A stretch of DNA of 59,930 nt from Acidobacteriota bacterium (lineage in GTDB: Bacteria; Acidobacteriota; Thermoanaerobaculia; UBA5066; Gp7-AA6). Below are positions 1-8,615 of this stretch, one piece after another. The translations under genes and the position numbers were made by a program. The stretch covers positions 70,712-130,641 of the forward strand of contig DAHUXD010000019.1 of assembly GCA_027307335.1 (NCBI GenBank), read 5' to 3'. Every line of letters starts with the position of its first letter. The first letter of the stretch is position 1. The notes under the pieces were generated by a model. The model saw only the letters and a program-made list of their open reading frames with translations, was not told the DNA's origin and made no database searches.

Positions 1-2
1 GG

Positions 3-884
3 CGCCTGTCGCCGGTCGAGACGATCGGCGGCGGCACGGTGCTCGATCCGCTGCCCGCTCCGTGGCGACGCCGCTCGGGACCGGACGCGCTCGCGGCGCT
101 CGCCGCGCTCGAGTCGGGATCTCTCGCCGATCGCCTCGTGCTCTGGGTCGAGCAGGCGCGCGACCGGGGCGCGGGGGAGGAGGAGCTCGCCCGCCGCGCC
201 GGCGTCCGGCCGGAGGCGGTGCGGGCCGCCCTCGCGGCGGCGATCGCCGCTCGGAAGATCCACGCCCTCCGGCGCTCGCCGGAGCGCTATATCGCCGAGT
301 CCGCGCTGGCCCGGCTCGCCACCCGCGCCGGCCGCGAGCTCGAGACGCTCCTTCGCGCCTCGGGAGCGGGCGTCGGCATTTCGCGCAGCACCCTCCTCCA
401 GCGCATCCTGCCGGGGGCCGAACCGCGGTGGACCGAGGCCGTCGAGTCCGCCCTGGTCGCGCGCGGCGTCGTCGCGATCGCCGGCGACGAGGCCCGTCTG
501 CCCGGAAGGAACGACCTCGTCGGCGCGGACCGCGAGCTTTCGGACCGCATCGCGAGCGTTTTTCGCGAGCGCGGTCTCGACCCGCCGTCGCCGGCGGAGG
601 TCGCGCAGGCCGTGAACCACCATCCGAAGGTCGTCGAGGGCCTGATCGCCTACCTGGTCAAGCGGGGCGACCTCGTCCGGCTTCCCGGAGGATGGTTCGT
701 CGCGAAGGCCGCCGTCGAAGACGTCGTGGCACGGCTCCGCGCGTCGGACCGCACGGCGCTCGAGGTCCCCCAGTTCAAGGAGATGTTCGGCCTCACGCGC
801 CGCCTCGCGATTCCCCTGCTCGAGTACCTCGACGGCGCGAAGGTGACGCGCCGCGTGGGGGACCGCAGAGAAATCGTCAGGTAG
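3..884 (+). CDS. selB: SelB, selenocysteine-specific elongation factor, C-terminal part (5' truncated by window)
   Basis: SelB brings Sec-tRNA to UGA codons by binding a SECIS hairpin through C-terminal winged helices. The reading frame is already open at the window edge (…PVETIGGGTVLDP), a stretch typical of the end of SelB domain III. What follows is about 270 residues of charged helical winged-helix repeats. The end, with FGLTRRLAIPLLEYLD and then TRRVGDRREIV, is characteristic of the last SelB winged helix, which contacts SECIS RNA. The GTPase domain lies outside the window. The gene ends at a TAG and faces the convergent TonB-like gene. A selenoprotein and the rest of the Sec machinery are expected elsewhere in the genome; none is seen here. 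Confidence 0.9.
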   Translation, partial: RLSPVETIGGGTVLDPLPAPWRRRSGPDALAALAALESGSLADRLVLWVEQARDRGAGEEELARRAGVRPEAVRAALAAAIAARKIHALRRSPERYIAESALARLATRAGRELETLLRASGAGVGISRSTLLQRILPGAEPRWTEAVESALVARGVVAIAGDEARLPGRNDLVGADRELSDRIASVFRERGLDPPSPAEVAQAVNHHPKVVEGLIAYLVKRGDLVRLPGGWFVAKAAVEDVVARLRASDRTALEVPQFKEMFGLTRRLAIPLLEYLDGAKVTRRVGDRREIVR

Positions 885-941
885 GACGGAAGCGATCGAT
901 GGGAGAGGGTCCGGGCGGCGACGTTCCCTCTCTCGTCCGTC

Positions 942-958
942 GGGCCGCGGAGCGGCCC
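942..958. terminator. Possible bidirectional hairpin between convergent genes
   Basis: A perfect 7-bp stem, GGGCCGC-gga-GCGGCCC, lies between the convergent selB and TonB-like stops. It has no T-run on either side, so this is only a candidate terminator judged from position. Confidence 0.3.
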
Positions 959-974
959 GCTCAGGTTTCGAGTC

Positions 975-1979
975 TCAGGGACCGATGTCTTTACGGAGCG
1001 CGACGATCTGCTTGATGTCGTCCGAGTAGGAAATCGTTCCCCCGAGCGTCAGCTCGTTCCAGGTCTCCACGGCCGCGCCTCCCGCCTGCGCGGGGCGAAG
1101 CGCCCACGCCGACATGGACCGGCGGACGTAGGCGAGAAGGACGGGATCGCTGACTTCGATCGGAATCGAACGCGTGATCTTTCCGGAGCCGTCCACCTTG
1201 ACCCAGAGCTTGACCGAGAACGGCCCCTTGTAGGAGTCCGCCGACCAGGGCGTCTTCTGCGGGATCGGCGCCGTGTCGACCTGATCGATGGCCACGCTGC
1301 CGTCGGTCGGGCCGGGCACGTGTCGCGCCTCGAGCCATTCGGAGTCCGCCGGCCACTCGAAGGGTTTCGGAATCGGCGTGGACGCTTCGATCGGGGTGAG
1401 GGTCATCTGAGTGAGCTTGGGCGATCGCAGCTCGACCGAGAGCTCGATGCGGTACGGCGCCCACGTCTCCACCGCCTGGCCGCCGCGGCGCGCCGGCGCG
1501 AACGTCCATCGCGAAATCGACTTGAGCGACTCGGCCGCGAGGGAGGGGATCGGGTCGTGGTCGCGGCGGATGCTCAGCGGGTGCCCGGTGGGATCCAGAT
1601 GCACCGTCACGAAGAAGGAGGCCGACAGCGTGGCGTCGTTGAACACGAGCTTCTGCGGCAGCCCGGCGGGCGCGTCCACGGTCTTCCCGAACGGGTTGTC
1701 GGCCGGCAGCCGCTCGACCGCGATCGAGGGGACGTCGCGGATCTTCAGTGCGTCCGGCGCGATCGGGGTCGGCGTGGGCAGCGTGATCTCGGTCGGGCTC
1801 GGGGCCGGCGCGCCTCCGGGCGTCGCGGCGAGTGGCGGCGGGGGAGCCGCGGGGGCGGCGGCGGCCGGAGGCGCCGCGGGCGTCGGCGTCGGAGCAGGCG
1901 GTGTTTGAGCGCCCGCGTACACGGCCATTCCGGCGGCCCACAGCGCCGCAATGGGCAAGGCTCGACTCAGCCGTCGCAT
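975..1979 (-). CDS. Secreted proline-rich protein with TonB-C-like domains
   Basis: This is a 334-residue exported protein of unknown specific role. It has an N-terminal signal peptide (about 1-24, ending AGAQ), then a Pro/Ala-rich spacer (about 26-70). Two segments follow that resemble TonB C-terminal folds. The first has FFVTVHLDPTGHPLSI and SLKSISRWTFAPARRGGQ; the second has FSVKLWVKVDGSGKI and SMSAWALRPAQAGG. The pattern of a beta-strand, a Gly turn and then a W-x-F/L-x-P-A motif is common in the TonB-like proteins that Acidobacteria encode in large numbers. No N-terminal membrane anchor of classical TonB type is obvious beyond the signal peptide. It could instead be a periplasmic energy-transducer-like or cell-envelope protein. 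Confidence 0.6.
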   Translation of the reverse strand: MRRLSRALPIAALWAAGMAVYAGAQTPPAPTPTPAAPPAAAAPAAPPPPLAATPGGAPAPSPTEITLPTPTPIAPDALKIRDVPSIAVERLPADNPFGKTVDAPAGLPQKLVFNDATLSASFFVTVHLDPTGHPLSIRRDHDPIPSLAAESLKSISRWTFAPARRGGQAVETWAPYRIELSVELRSPKLTQMTLTPIEASTPIPKPFEWPADSEWLEARHVPGPTDGSVAIDQVDTAPIPQKTPWSADSYKGPFSVKLWVKVDGSGKITRSIPIEVSDPVLLAYVRRSMSAWALRPAQAGGAAVETWNELTLGGTISYSDDIKQIVALRKDIGP

Positions 1980-2033
1980 TTGAGCCCGGAAAGTATATCG
2001 GAGGGATGACCGTGCCGGCGTACGGCAGCGCGA

Positions 2034-4640
2034 TCACTTCGCCTCGAGCCAGTTGACTCCCGATCCGACCTCGACGGCGAGTCGGACCTTCAGTTGGGCC
2101 GCGCCCTCCATGATCTCGGCGACGAGGCCTTCGACGCGCTCGAGCTCCGCGTCGGGCGTCTCGAGCACCAGCTCGTCGTGGACCTGCAGGACGAGCCGCG
2201 CCGAAAGCTCGCGCTGCCGGAGCGCCTCGTCGAGCCGGATCATCGCGATCTTGATGATGTCGGCCGCGGTGCCCTGGAAGGGCGCGTTCAGGGCCATGCG
2301 CTCCGCGTTCGCGCGCACGGCGCCGTTCGACGCCGCGATGTCGGGGATCGGGCGCACGCGTCCGAACAGCGTCTTCACCTCGCGAGTCCGACGCGCCTCC
2401 TCGAGGATCCCGTCGAGCGTCGCGCGGACGCTCGGAAACTGATTGAAGTAGGAGTCCACGTAGCTCTTCGCCTCGGAAGTCGAGACGCCGAGCTCCTTGC
2501 CGAGCGTGAACGCCGCCATGCCGTAGAGGAGCGCGAAATTGATGCGCTTCGCCGCGAAGCGCATCTCGTGGCTGACGAGATCGGGCGCGACGTTGAAGAT
2601 TTTCGCCGCGGTCGCGCGGTGAATGTCCTGCCCCTCCTCGAACGCGCGGATCAGCGCCGCGTCTCCCGAGAGGTGCGCGAGGATCCGCAGCTCGATCTGC
2701 GAGTAGTCCGCGACGACGAGCTTCGACCCGGCCGGGGCGACGAACGCCTTGCGGATCTCGCGGCCCGTCGCGGTCCGGATCGGGATGTTTTGCAGGTTGG
2801 GGTCCGACGAGGAGAGGCGGCCGGTCGCCGCAACGTTTTGCCGGAACGACGAGTGCACGCGCCCCGCTTCGTCGGCGATCGCCGGCAGCGCGTCCACGTA
2901 CGTGCCCTTCAGCTTCGAGATCTCGCGGTACTCGAGGACGCGCTTCGGCAGCGTGAGCCCCTGCTCCGCGAGCTCGGTCAGGACTTCGACGCCTGTGGAC
3001 GACGTGCGTGTCTTCGCTGTCTTCTTCGAGGAGGGGTACTTCAGCTTCTCGAAGAGGATCTGGCCGAGCTTGACCGGCGAGTTGACGTTGAACTCCTCGC
3101 CCGCCTCGTCCCAGATCGTCCGCTCGAGCGCGCGCAGCTCGCCCTCCATGCGCTTCGAGATCTCCGCGAGGAGCGGACGGTCGATCGCGACGCCGGCAAG
3201 CTCCATCCGCGCGAGCACGGGGGTGAGCGGCCGCTCGACGTCGCGGTAGAGACGATCGAGCTCCGGCCGCGCCGCGAGCTCGGCGGAGAGGACGGGCGCG
3301 AGCGCGGCGGCGGCCGACGCTCGTTCGGCGAGCCAGCGGTCCGCGTTCGCGATCTCGTACGGCCCCGGGAGCGCGCAGGCCGAGACGCCGGCCTCCTTGT
3401 CGGCCATGAGGCGCTGACCGAGCCGCTGGAAGGCCATCGGCTCCAGCTCGGCGCTCGCGACGCCGGGCGCGAGCACGTACTGCGCGAGACAGACGTCGAA
3501 GAGGTCCGCGCGGACGCCGTCGCCGGATCGGGCGAGCAGCGTCTCGAGGGGCTTCGCGTCGCCCATGGCGAACGCGGTGCCGGCGTGCTCGAGCGTCCGG
3601 AAGCGCTCGACGATCGCGGCGGTCTCCGCCTCGGCGATGCGCGTCTTCCCCGCCTCGCTCACGGCGAGGAGCGCCTGCGCGCCGCGCGTGAGGAGCGCCA
3701 CGCCGACGCGGCCCGACGCCGCGGGGAACGGCTCGCCCGCGCGGAGACGCTCGACGGCGACCTCGGGCGCGACGGCCGCCTCGCCCTGGATCTCGGCCGC
3801 GAGCGAATGGAACTCGAGCCGGACGAACAGCTCCTTCAACCGGCCGAAGTCGGGATCGGAGCGCCGCAGCGCGTTCGCGTCGAAGTCGACCGGCAGGTCG
3901 ACCGGAATGTCGACGAGGCGCCGCGAGAGCAGGGCGTCTTCCCGATGCTCGCGGAGGCTCTCGCCGACCTTCCCCTTGATCTCGTCCGCGTGCTCGAGGA
4001 GACCCGCGAGGCTGCCGTACTGCGAGATCCACTTCTTCGCCGTCACGGCGCCGACTCCCGGAACCCCCGGCACGTTGTCGACGCTGTCGCCCATCAGCGC
4101 GAGGACGTCCGCGACCTGCGCCGGCGGCACGCCGAAGAAGGCGGCCACGCCCGCGTCGTCGAGGAAGATCTCCTTGCCGGTATGGAACACGCGGATCCGC
4201 TCGTCCGAGACGAGCTGGAGCATGTCCTTGTCGGCGGTCACGATCACGACGTCGTACCCGGCGGCCTCCGCCTTCTTGGCGAGCGTGCCGATCACGTCGT
4301 CGGCCTCGTAGCCGGGCAGCTCGAGGACCGGAATGCGGTAGGCGGCGAGCGCCTCGCGGATCTCCGGGAGCTGGACGGAGAGATCGTCCGCCATGGCGGG
4401 GCGGTTCGCCTTGTAGTCGGCGAACGCCTCGTGGCGCTGCGTCCGCTGCGGGCCGTCCCACGCGGCCGCGAGCAGATCCGGCTGGTGCTCGCGCAGCATC
4501 TTCCGCAGCATCGTGACGAAGCCGTAGACCGCGTTGGTGGGGCGGCCGGCCGAAGTCGAGAGCCGCTGAATCGCGTGGTACGCCCGGTGGATGTTCGACA
4601 TGGAGTCGACCAGGTAGAGGGTCGGGCGCTTTCCGGGCAT
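2034..4640 (-). CDS. polA: DNA polymerase I
   Basis: PolA fills gaps and removes Okazaki primers. The 868-residue product has an N-terminal 5'-3' exonuclease/FEN domain (LYLVDSMSNIHRAYHAI, then EADDVIGTLAKK and VTADKDMLQLV, about 1-290), a middle domain (about 300-460) and a family A polymerase domain. Polymerase motif A is DYSQIELRILAHLSGD, the O-helix is KRINFALLYGMAAF and motif C is LQVHDELVLE. In the middle domain the proofreading exo I motif (usually DTE) is replaced by VGVALLT. No acidic equivalents of the other 3'-5' exo motifs are visible, so proofreading is probably absent, as in many Taq-like PolA. The start at MPGKRPTLYLVDS fits the family. The gene stands alone. Confidence 0.96.
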   Translation of the reverse strand: MPGKRPTLYLVDSMSNIHRAYHAIQRLSTSAGRPTNAVYGFVTMLRKMLREHQPDLLAAAWDGPQRTQRHEAFADYKANRPAMADDLSVQLPEIREALAAYRIPVLELPGYEADDVIGTLAKKAEAAGYDVVIVTADKDMLQLVSDERIRVFHTGKEIFLDDAGVAAFFGVPPAQVADVLALMGDSVDNVPGVPGVGAVTAKKWISQYGSLAGLLEHADEIKGKVGESLREHREDALLSRRLVDIPVDLPVDFDANALRRSDPDFGRLKELFVRLEFHSLAAEIQGEAAVAPEVAVERLRAGEPFPAASGRVGVALLTRGAQALLAVSEAGKTRIAEAETAAIVERFRTLEHAGTAFAMGDAKPLETLLARSGDGVRADLFDVCLAQYVLAPGVASAELEPMAFQRLGQRLMADKEAGVSACALPGPYEIANADRWLAERASAAAALAPVLSAELAARPELDRLYRDVERPLTPVLARMELAGVAIDRPLLAEISKRMEGELRALERTIWDEAGEEFNVNSPVKLGQILFEKLKYPSSKKTAKTRTSSTGVEVLTELAEQGLTLPKRVLEYREISKLKGTYVDALPAIADEAGRVHSSFRQNVAATGRLSSSDPNLQNIPIRTATGREIRKAFVAPAGSKLVVADYSQIELRILAHLSGDAALIRAFEEGQDIHRATAAKIFNVAPDLVSHEMRFAAKRINFALLYGMAAFTLGKELGVSTSEAKSYVDSYFNQFPSVRATLDGILEEARRTREVKTLFGRVRPIPDIAASNGAVRANAERMALNAPFQGTAADIIKIAMIRLDEALRQRELSARLVLQVHDELVLETPDAELERVEGLVAEIMEGAAQLKVRLAVEVGSGVNWLEAK

Positions 4641-4804
4641 CGGGCTCGGATTCTATGCGGCGGCTTCGCGAGGAGCCGGAGGAGGACAAAAGGGGCGATT
4701 GGCGCGCCCTTCGTCGGAGCGACACGGCGGCGGAGCGCCGCTTTCCGCTCGCGCGGCGAGCGGAAGCCCTGAGCACTCAGGGAATTCGGCGGAAGGAGGG
4801 AAGG

Positions 4805-4847
4805 CGGAAAACAAAATCGCGCGACCCGTTTCCGGTGTCGCGCGATT
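4805..4847 (-). terminator. Rho-independent terminator downstream of the hutI-cyclodeaminase operon
   Basis: AATCGCGCGAC and GTCGCGCGATT form a perfect 11-bp stem (4815-4825 with 4837-4847) around an 11-nt loop. Read on the minus strand it is followed by TTTTGTTTTCC. It lies about 115 bp after the cyclodeaminase stop and upstream of polA. A smaller hairpin (AGGAGA/TCTCCT, 4913-4930) precedes it. The remainder of 4641-4961 holds no convincing gene and should contain the polA promoter, which I could not identify. Confidence 0.75.
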
Positions 4848-4961
4848 CAATAGAGACAGAATAACGAAATGACAGGTCCGCGTCAAGAGAATTCGTCGGC
4901 GTCGCGTCGCGAAGGAGAAGACTCTCTCCTGCAGTGAATTAACAGCGTCGGGAGAGCGCGT

Positions 4962-5591
4962 TCAGAAGCGCTTGCGGACGACGGCGAGGACCTGGGACCG
5001 GAGGCGCTGCGATTCTTCCTGGAGCACCGCGGTCTCCTTCTGGAGCTCGGAGACGATTGAGGCGTCCTCGACGCCGCCGAGGTTGATGCCGACGTTCAAG
5101 AGCGCGCCCTCGACGCAGGCGTCGAGCAGCAGCGCGGCCGCTCCCACGTCCGAGACCGCGTTGGGGTTTCCCTTCTCGGCCAGCTCGGGCAGGGCGGCGA
5201 GCAGCCGCGCGGCGGCGCGCGCGGTGCGCATCGGAACCTCCGCGGCGCGGCGATTGGCCGCGGCGATGCGCCGGGCGCGCTCGGCCTTCTGCTCTTCGCT
5301 GTCCTTCGGCAGCCGCCGTGCGCCGACGACCTCGTCGTAGGCCTCAGAGTCCTCGCGCGCGAGCGTCAGGAACTCGGCGCGGGCGAGCGGCGCGGCCACG
5401 GCGATCGGCCGGACCGCGTCGTGAGAGGCGGCGTACTTCTCCTTCGACAGGGTCAGGCCCGCGACCATCTCCGCCAGTGCCGCTCCCATGGCTCCGGCGA
5501 CGGCGGCGGCGGTGCCACCCCCGGGGGTCGGTGTCTGGGCGGCCACGGCGGCCAGGAAGTCGTCGAGGGTGAGCCGGGAAAAATCCGTCAT
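4962..5591 (-). CDS. Formimidoyltransferase-cyclodeaminase C-terminal family protein (cyclodeaminase/cyclohydrolase)
   Basis: The 209-residue, all-helical protein belongs to the FTCD_C family. It acts on formimino- or methenyl-tetrahydrofolate, returning one-carbon units from histidine breakdown. Family features seen are LTLDDFLAAVAAQTPTPGGG and AAVAGAMGAALAEMVAGLT near the N-terminus, KGNPNAVSDVGAAALLL in the middle, and ALLNVGINL. The ATG overlaps the hutI stop (ATGA), so the two are translationally coupled. That supports a role in the histidine/formimino-folate pathway rather than a free-standing FchA cyclohydrolase. No transferase domain is fused, unlike the mammalian enzyme. A stem-loop with a T-rich tail ends the operon downstream. 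Confidence 0.88.
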   Translation of the reverse strand: MTDFSRLTLDDFLAAVAAQTPTPGGGTAAAVAGAMGAALAEMVAGLTLSKEKYAASHDAVRPIAVAAPLARAEFLTLAREDSEAYDEVVGARRLPKDSEEQKAERARRIAAANRRAAEVPMRTARAAARLLAALPELAEKGNPNAVSDVGAAALLLDACVEGALLNVGINLGGVEDASIVSELQKETAVLQEESQRLRSQVLAVVRKRF

Positions 5592-6847
5592 GACGGGCGG
5601 CTCCATGCGATGCGGCCGTCGCGCACGACGGTCGCGGCGAGGTTGACCCCCCAATGATAGACGAGGTGACGGTCGTCGGGCGCGTCGAGCACCACGAGGT
5701 CCGCGCGCTTGCCCGGCTCGAGCGAGCCGACCTCCGCGGCGAGCCCGAGCGAGGCGGCGGCGTTCAGCGTCATGCCGGTCAAGGTCTCCTCGACCGAAAG
5801 GCCCGAGTCGAGGCACGCGTGCGCCGCCACGGAGGGCAGCGACTCGGTGAAGCAGGTGCCGGGATTCGCGTCCGACGCGATCGCCACCGGCACGCCGGCG
5901 GCGACGAGGTCGCGCGCCGGTGCGCGCCGCGACCGCATCCACCACGCCGTTCCGGGCAGCACCACGGCGACCGTTCCCGCCGCCGCGAGCGCGGCGATCT
6001 CACCGGCGCCGATGAAGAGGAGGTGGTCGGCCGACGCGGCTCGGAGCTCGGCGGCGAGCCGCGCGCCGCCGGAGAGGGCGAGCTCGTCCGCGTGCACGCG
6101 GAGGCCGAGGCCGGCCTGCCGGGCGCTCTCGAGGATCGTCCGCGATTCCTCGACCGTGAAGACGCCCTGCTCACAGAAGACGTCGGCGAAACGGGCGAGA
6201 TTCTCGCGGGCGGCGCGCGGCACGATCTCCTCCGCCACGAGACGCACCCATTCACCCCGGTCGTGCTGGAACTCGGGCGGGATCTCGTGCGCCGCGAGCA
6301 CCGTCGGCACGAGACGCGGCAGGTCCGGATCCCCGCCGAGCGAGCGGAGGAGCTCCAGCGCGCGGATCTCGTCGCGCACGGTCAGGCCGTAGCCGGATTT
6401 CGCCTCGGCGGTCGTCGTGCCGTGCGCGAGCATCGCGCGGAGCCGCCCCCGCACGGTCGAGGAGAGGGCCGCGTCCGAGCCGGCCCGGGTCGCGCGCACC
6501 GTGGCGTTGATGCCGCCGCCCTCGGCCGCGATCGTCGCATAGGTCTCGCCGGCGAGCCGCCGTCCGATCTCGGCGCCGCGATCGCCGAGCCACACCGGAT
6601 GCGTGTGCGCGTCGACGAGCCCGGGGATGACGGCGCGCCCGGCGGCGTCGATCGAGATCTCGGCGGCCTTTCCGGCGTGCTCGCGCGCGTAGTCGGCGTC
6701 GCCGCCCACGAACACGAAGCGCCCGTTCTCCGCACGGACCGCCGCGTTGGCGATCCGTCGGATCTCGCCCTGCTCCTTCCCGCGCCGCGCGGTGGTTCCC
6801 ACCGGCGTGGCGAGGCACCCGATGTTGCGGACCTCGAGGGAGCTCAA
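5588..6847 (-). CDS. hutI: Imidazolonepropionase
   Basis: HutI hydrolyses 4-imidazolone-5-propionate to formiminoglutamate, the third step of histidine degradation. The amidohydrolase signature is complete: VIPGLVDAHTHPVWLGDR near residue 65-85 (metal-binding HxH), TTTAEAKSGYGLT, VLAAHEIPPEF, LRVHADELALSGGA, and IASDANPGTCFTESLP near the C-terminus. The only start that keeps the first beta-strand (SLEVRNIGCLATP) is a TTG at 6847, giving 419 residues, normal for the family. It has no clear Shine-Dalgarno sequence, and a dispersed repeat begins immediately upstream. The stop overlaps the start of the cyclodeaminase gene. hutU, hutH and hutG are not in the window. Confidence 0.92.
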   Translation of the reverse strand: MSSLEVRNIGCLATPVGTTARRGKEQGEIRRIANAAVRAENGRFVFVGGDADYAREHAGKAAEISIDAAGRAVIPGLVDAHTHPVWLGDRGAEIGRRLAGETYATIAAEGGGINATVRATRAGSDAALSSTVRGRLRAMLAHGTTTAEAKSGYGLTVRDEIRALELLRSLGGDPDLPRLVPTVLAAHEIPPEFQHDRGEWVRLVAEEIVPRAARENLARFADVFCEQGVFTVEESRTILESARQAGLGLRVHADELALSGGARLAAELRAASADHLLFIGAGEIAALAAAGTVAVVLPGTAWWMRSRRAPARDLVAAGVPVAIASDANPGTCFTESLPSVAAHACLDSGLSVEETLTGMTLNAAASLGLAAEVGSLEPGKRADLVVLDAPDDRHLVYHWGVNLAATVVRDGRIAWSRPS

Positions 6848-7030
6848 GGCAGCCCGCAAGTCCCGCGGCGCTTCGAGTCGCTTACGGAAAGCGCCAGCCC
6901 GCAAGTCTGGCCTGCGCGCTTCGATGGGGTCAGGTCTTCGGTTTTCGGAGCTCTTTCTCCAGCGCGGCCACACGAATCTCGCGTCGTCGCTCCGAAAACG
7001 CGAGAGACCTGACCCCGAGTACGGCATCCG
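6848..7030. repeat. GGGGTCAGGTCT inverted-repeat element, copy 1
   Basis: The core is GGGGTCAGGTCT (6926-6937) and its reverse complement AGACCTGACCCC (7005-7016). A second nested pair sits inside, GTTTTCGGAGC and GCTCCGAAAAC. About 75 bp on the left flank (with 'cccgcaagt' twice) also belong to the element, because the whole block recurs inverted at 10074-10245. It looks like a REP/BIME-type non-coding repeat of the kind mobilised by RAYT transposases; no transposase is in the window. Confidence 0.85.
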
Positions 7031-7074
7031 TACAACAGCGGGGTGGGCAGGCGCGAGTGGGTTCGCATCGCATG

Positions 7075-7593
7075 CTACCCGGCCGTCTCTTCCTTGTTCG
7101 CCTTGCGCGTCAGGTACGACAGCGGCCGCTCCTTGTCGTCTTCCTCGCGGTCGAACTCGAGGACCTGCTGGAAGAGCTCGATCATCTTCTGGAGCTGGAG
7201 CCGGAAGTTCGTGCGCTGGAGCTTCAGCTCGTGGATCGACTTCTCGATCTCCGCCGCGCGCTGCAGCGCGCTGTGCGTGAGCTTCTCCCCCGAGTCCTGG
7301 GCCTCGCGCACGACGAGGTCGGCCTCCCGGCGGGCGGCCTCCCGGATGTCCTCGGAGGCCGCCTGCGCCGACAGCAGCGTCTGCTTGAGGATCCGCTCGC
7401 GCTCGCGGTGCTCTTCGTTCTCCTGCTCGAGACTCCGCAGGCGCCCGTCGAGCTCCGCGTTCTCGCGGGCGAGCAATTCCATGTCCTCGGCGGCGTCGGT
7501 GAGGAACTGCTGCACCTCCATAGGGTCGTAGCCCTTCCACTTGCGCGTGAAATCGCGTTTCTGAATCTCGAGCGGGGTCATCCGTGGACGCAT
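7075..7593 (-). CDS. divIVA: DivIVA-domain coiled-coil protein
   Basis: This 172-residue cytoplasmic protein opens with a DivIVA-type N-terminal segment (RMTPLEIQKRDFTRKWKGYDPMEVQQFL). In known DivIVA proteins this segment binds curved membrane. A long heptad-rich coiled coil follows (about 40-155), ending in a charged tail. It is expected to oligomerise and mark division sites or poles. It lies 15 bp after yggT in the same orientation, the arrangement yggS-yggT-divIVA (ylmE-ylmG-divIVA) conserved next to division genes in many bacteria. Here no ftsZ or sepF is nearby. Copy 1 of the repeat element lies just beyond its stop. Confidence 0.85.
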   Translation of the reverse strand: MRPRMTPLEIQKRDFTRKWKGYDPMEVQQFLTDAAEDMELLARENAELDGRLRSLEQENEEHRERERILKQTLLSAQAASEDIREAARREADLVVREAQDSGEKLTHSALQRAAEIEKSIHELKLQRTNFRLQLQKMIELFQQVLEFDREEDDKERPLSYLTRKANKEETAG

Positions 7594-7608
7594 GGAAACC
7601 TCCGTGAA

Positions 7609-7896
7609 TCAGACGCCGATGGCGAGGCGCCTCAGAAAGCTCATCAGCAGGTAGATGATTCCGAGCACGAAGAGCGGTGAAATGTCGATGCCGCCCATCC
7701 GCGACGGCGGGACGAGGCGGCGGAAAGGACGGAAGAGCGGCTCGGTCACTCCCCAGAGGAATCGGACGATCGGATTGCGCGGGTCGGGGTTCACCCACGA
7801 GATGAGCGCCGAGATGATCACGATCCACCAGAGCCCCTGGAGGACCCAGAGGATGACATCCAAAAACGCGCCCGCCGCGGAGCCGCCGACGTTCAC
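7609..7896 (-). CDS. yggT: YggT/YlmG family membrane protein
   Basis: The 95-residue integral membrane protein has two hydrophobic helices (LDVILWVLQGLWWIVIISAL and ISPLFVLGIIYLLMSFL). Between them is the YggT hallmark, an SWVNPDPRNPIVRFLWGVTEPLFRPFRRL-type loop. Family members affect osmotic tolerance, division-site organisation and nucleoid or thylakoid layout, but their biochemistry is unknown. The start is a GTG at 7896 whose GTGA overlaps the yggS stop, so the two genes are translationally coupled. An ATG start would require a much longer, unrelated N-terminus. Confidence 0.85.
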   Translation of the reverse strand: MNVGGSAAGAFLDVILWVLQGLWWIVIISALISWVNPDPRNPIVRFLWGVTEPLFRPFRRLVPPSRMGGIDISPLFVLGIIYLLMSFLRRLAIGV

Positions 7897-8615
7897 GGCG
7901 CCGTCCTCGGGCCGAAGAGCGCCGTGCCGATGCGGACCTCGGTCGAACCCTCCTCGACCGCGACGGCGAAGTCGTGGGACATGCCCATCGAGAGCTCGGG
8001 CAGAGGCCGGCCGGAGTCGGCGGCGAGCCGGTCGCGCAGGACCGCGAGGCGCCGGAAATAGGGCCGAGACCTCTCGGGATCCTCGTCGTACGGCGGCACC
8101 GCCATCAGGCCTCGGACCTCGAGGTGCGGGCAGGCGAGCGCCGCCTCGAGGAGGCGGGGGGCATCCTCGGGCGGGACGCCGGACTTCGACGCCTCGCCGC
8201 CGACGTTGACCTCGAGCAGGACGGGCAGCGTCCGGCTCGGCCACGCCTCGGCGAGGATCCCCTCCAGCCGGGTCGCAAGTCTTTCCCTGTCCAGAGTTTC
8301 CAAGGCTGAGAACCATTGTAGCGCCGACTTCGCCTTGTTGGTCTGCAGAGGCCCGATCAGGCGCCATGAAATCGCCGGAAACTCGCCCCCGAGCGCCTCG
8401 ATCTTGGCCGTCCCCTCCTGGACCCGGTTCTCCCCGAAGAGGACGATGCCGGCGCGGACGGCGTTCCGGACCGTGTCCGCGCTCTGCGTCTTCGTCACGG
8501 CCATGAGCGCCACGTCCGCGGCGCGGCGCCCCGCCCGACCGGCCGCCCGGGCGATCGTCTCGAGAGCGCGGTCCCGCCGCGCGGCGATGTCCTCCGCGGG
8601 GACCGCGGCGTTCAT
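7893..8615 (-). CDS. yggS: YggS/PLPBP family pyridoxal-phosphate homeostasis protein
   Basis: The 240-residue PLP-binding TIM-barrel protein buffers free pyridoxal phosphate and amino-acid pools; no catalytic reaction is established for the family. Seen motifs are VALMAVTKTQ, with the PLP lysine at about residue 42, FGENRVQEG, ISWRLIGPLQTNKAKSAL, LEVNVGGEASKSGV and LSMGMSHDFAVAVEEGSTEVRIGTALFGPR near the C-terminus. The length is typical. Its ATG overlaps the rnhA stop and its stop overlaps the yggT start, giving a tight chain rnhA-yggS-yggT-divIVA. Confidence 0.95.
   Translation of the reverse strand: MNAAVPAEDIAARRDRALETIARAAGRAGRRAADVALMAVTKTQSADTVRNAVRAGIVLFGENRVQEGTAKIEALGGEFPAISWRLIGPLQTNKAKSALQWFSALETLDRERLATRLEGILAEAWPSRTLPVLLEVNVGGEASKSGVPPEDAPRLLEAALACPHLEVRGLMAVPPYDEDPERSRPYFRRLAVLRDRLAADSGRPLPELSMGMSHDFAVAVEEGSTEVRIGTALFGPRTAP

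Noticed and set aside
2013-2027. TGCCG-gcgta-CGGCA hairpin after polA
   Set aside because: Only a 5-bp stem with no T-run; too weak to call a terminator.
2094-4772. 892-codon plus-strand ORF opposite polA
   Set aside because: Antisense shadow produced by high GC; no domain, signal or ribosome-binding site.
991-4776. Very long minus-strand ORF overlapping the TonB-like gene and polA
   Set aside because: Arg/Ala/Gly-rich translation typical of an off-frame reading of GC-rich DNA; the polA frame has complete catalytic motifs.
4653-4886. Small minus-strand ORF upstream of polA
   Set aside because: It runs through the terminator hairpin of the neighbouring operon and has Pro/Cys-rich random composition.
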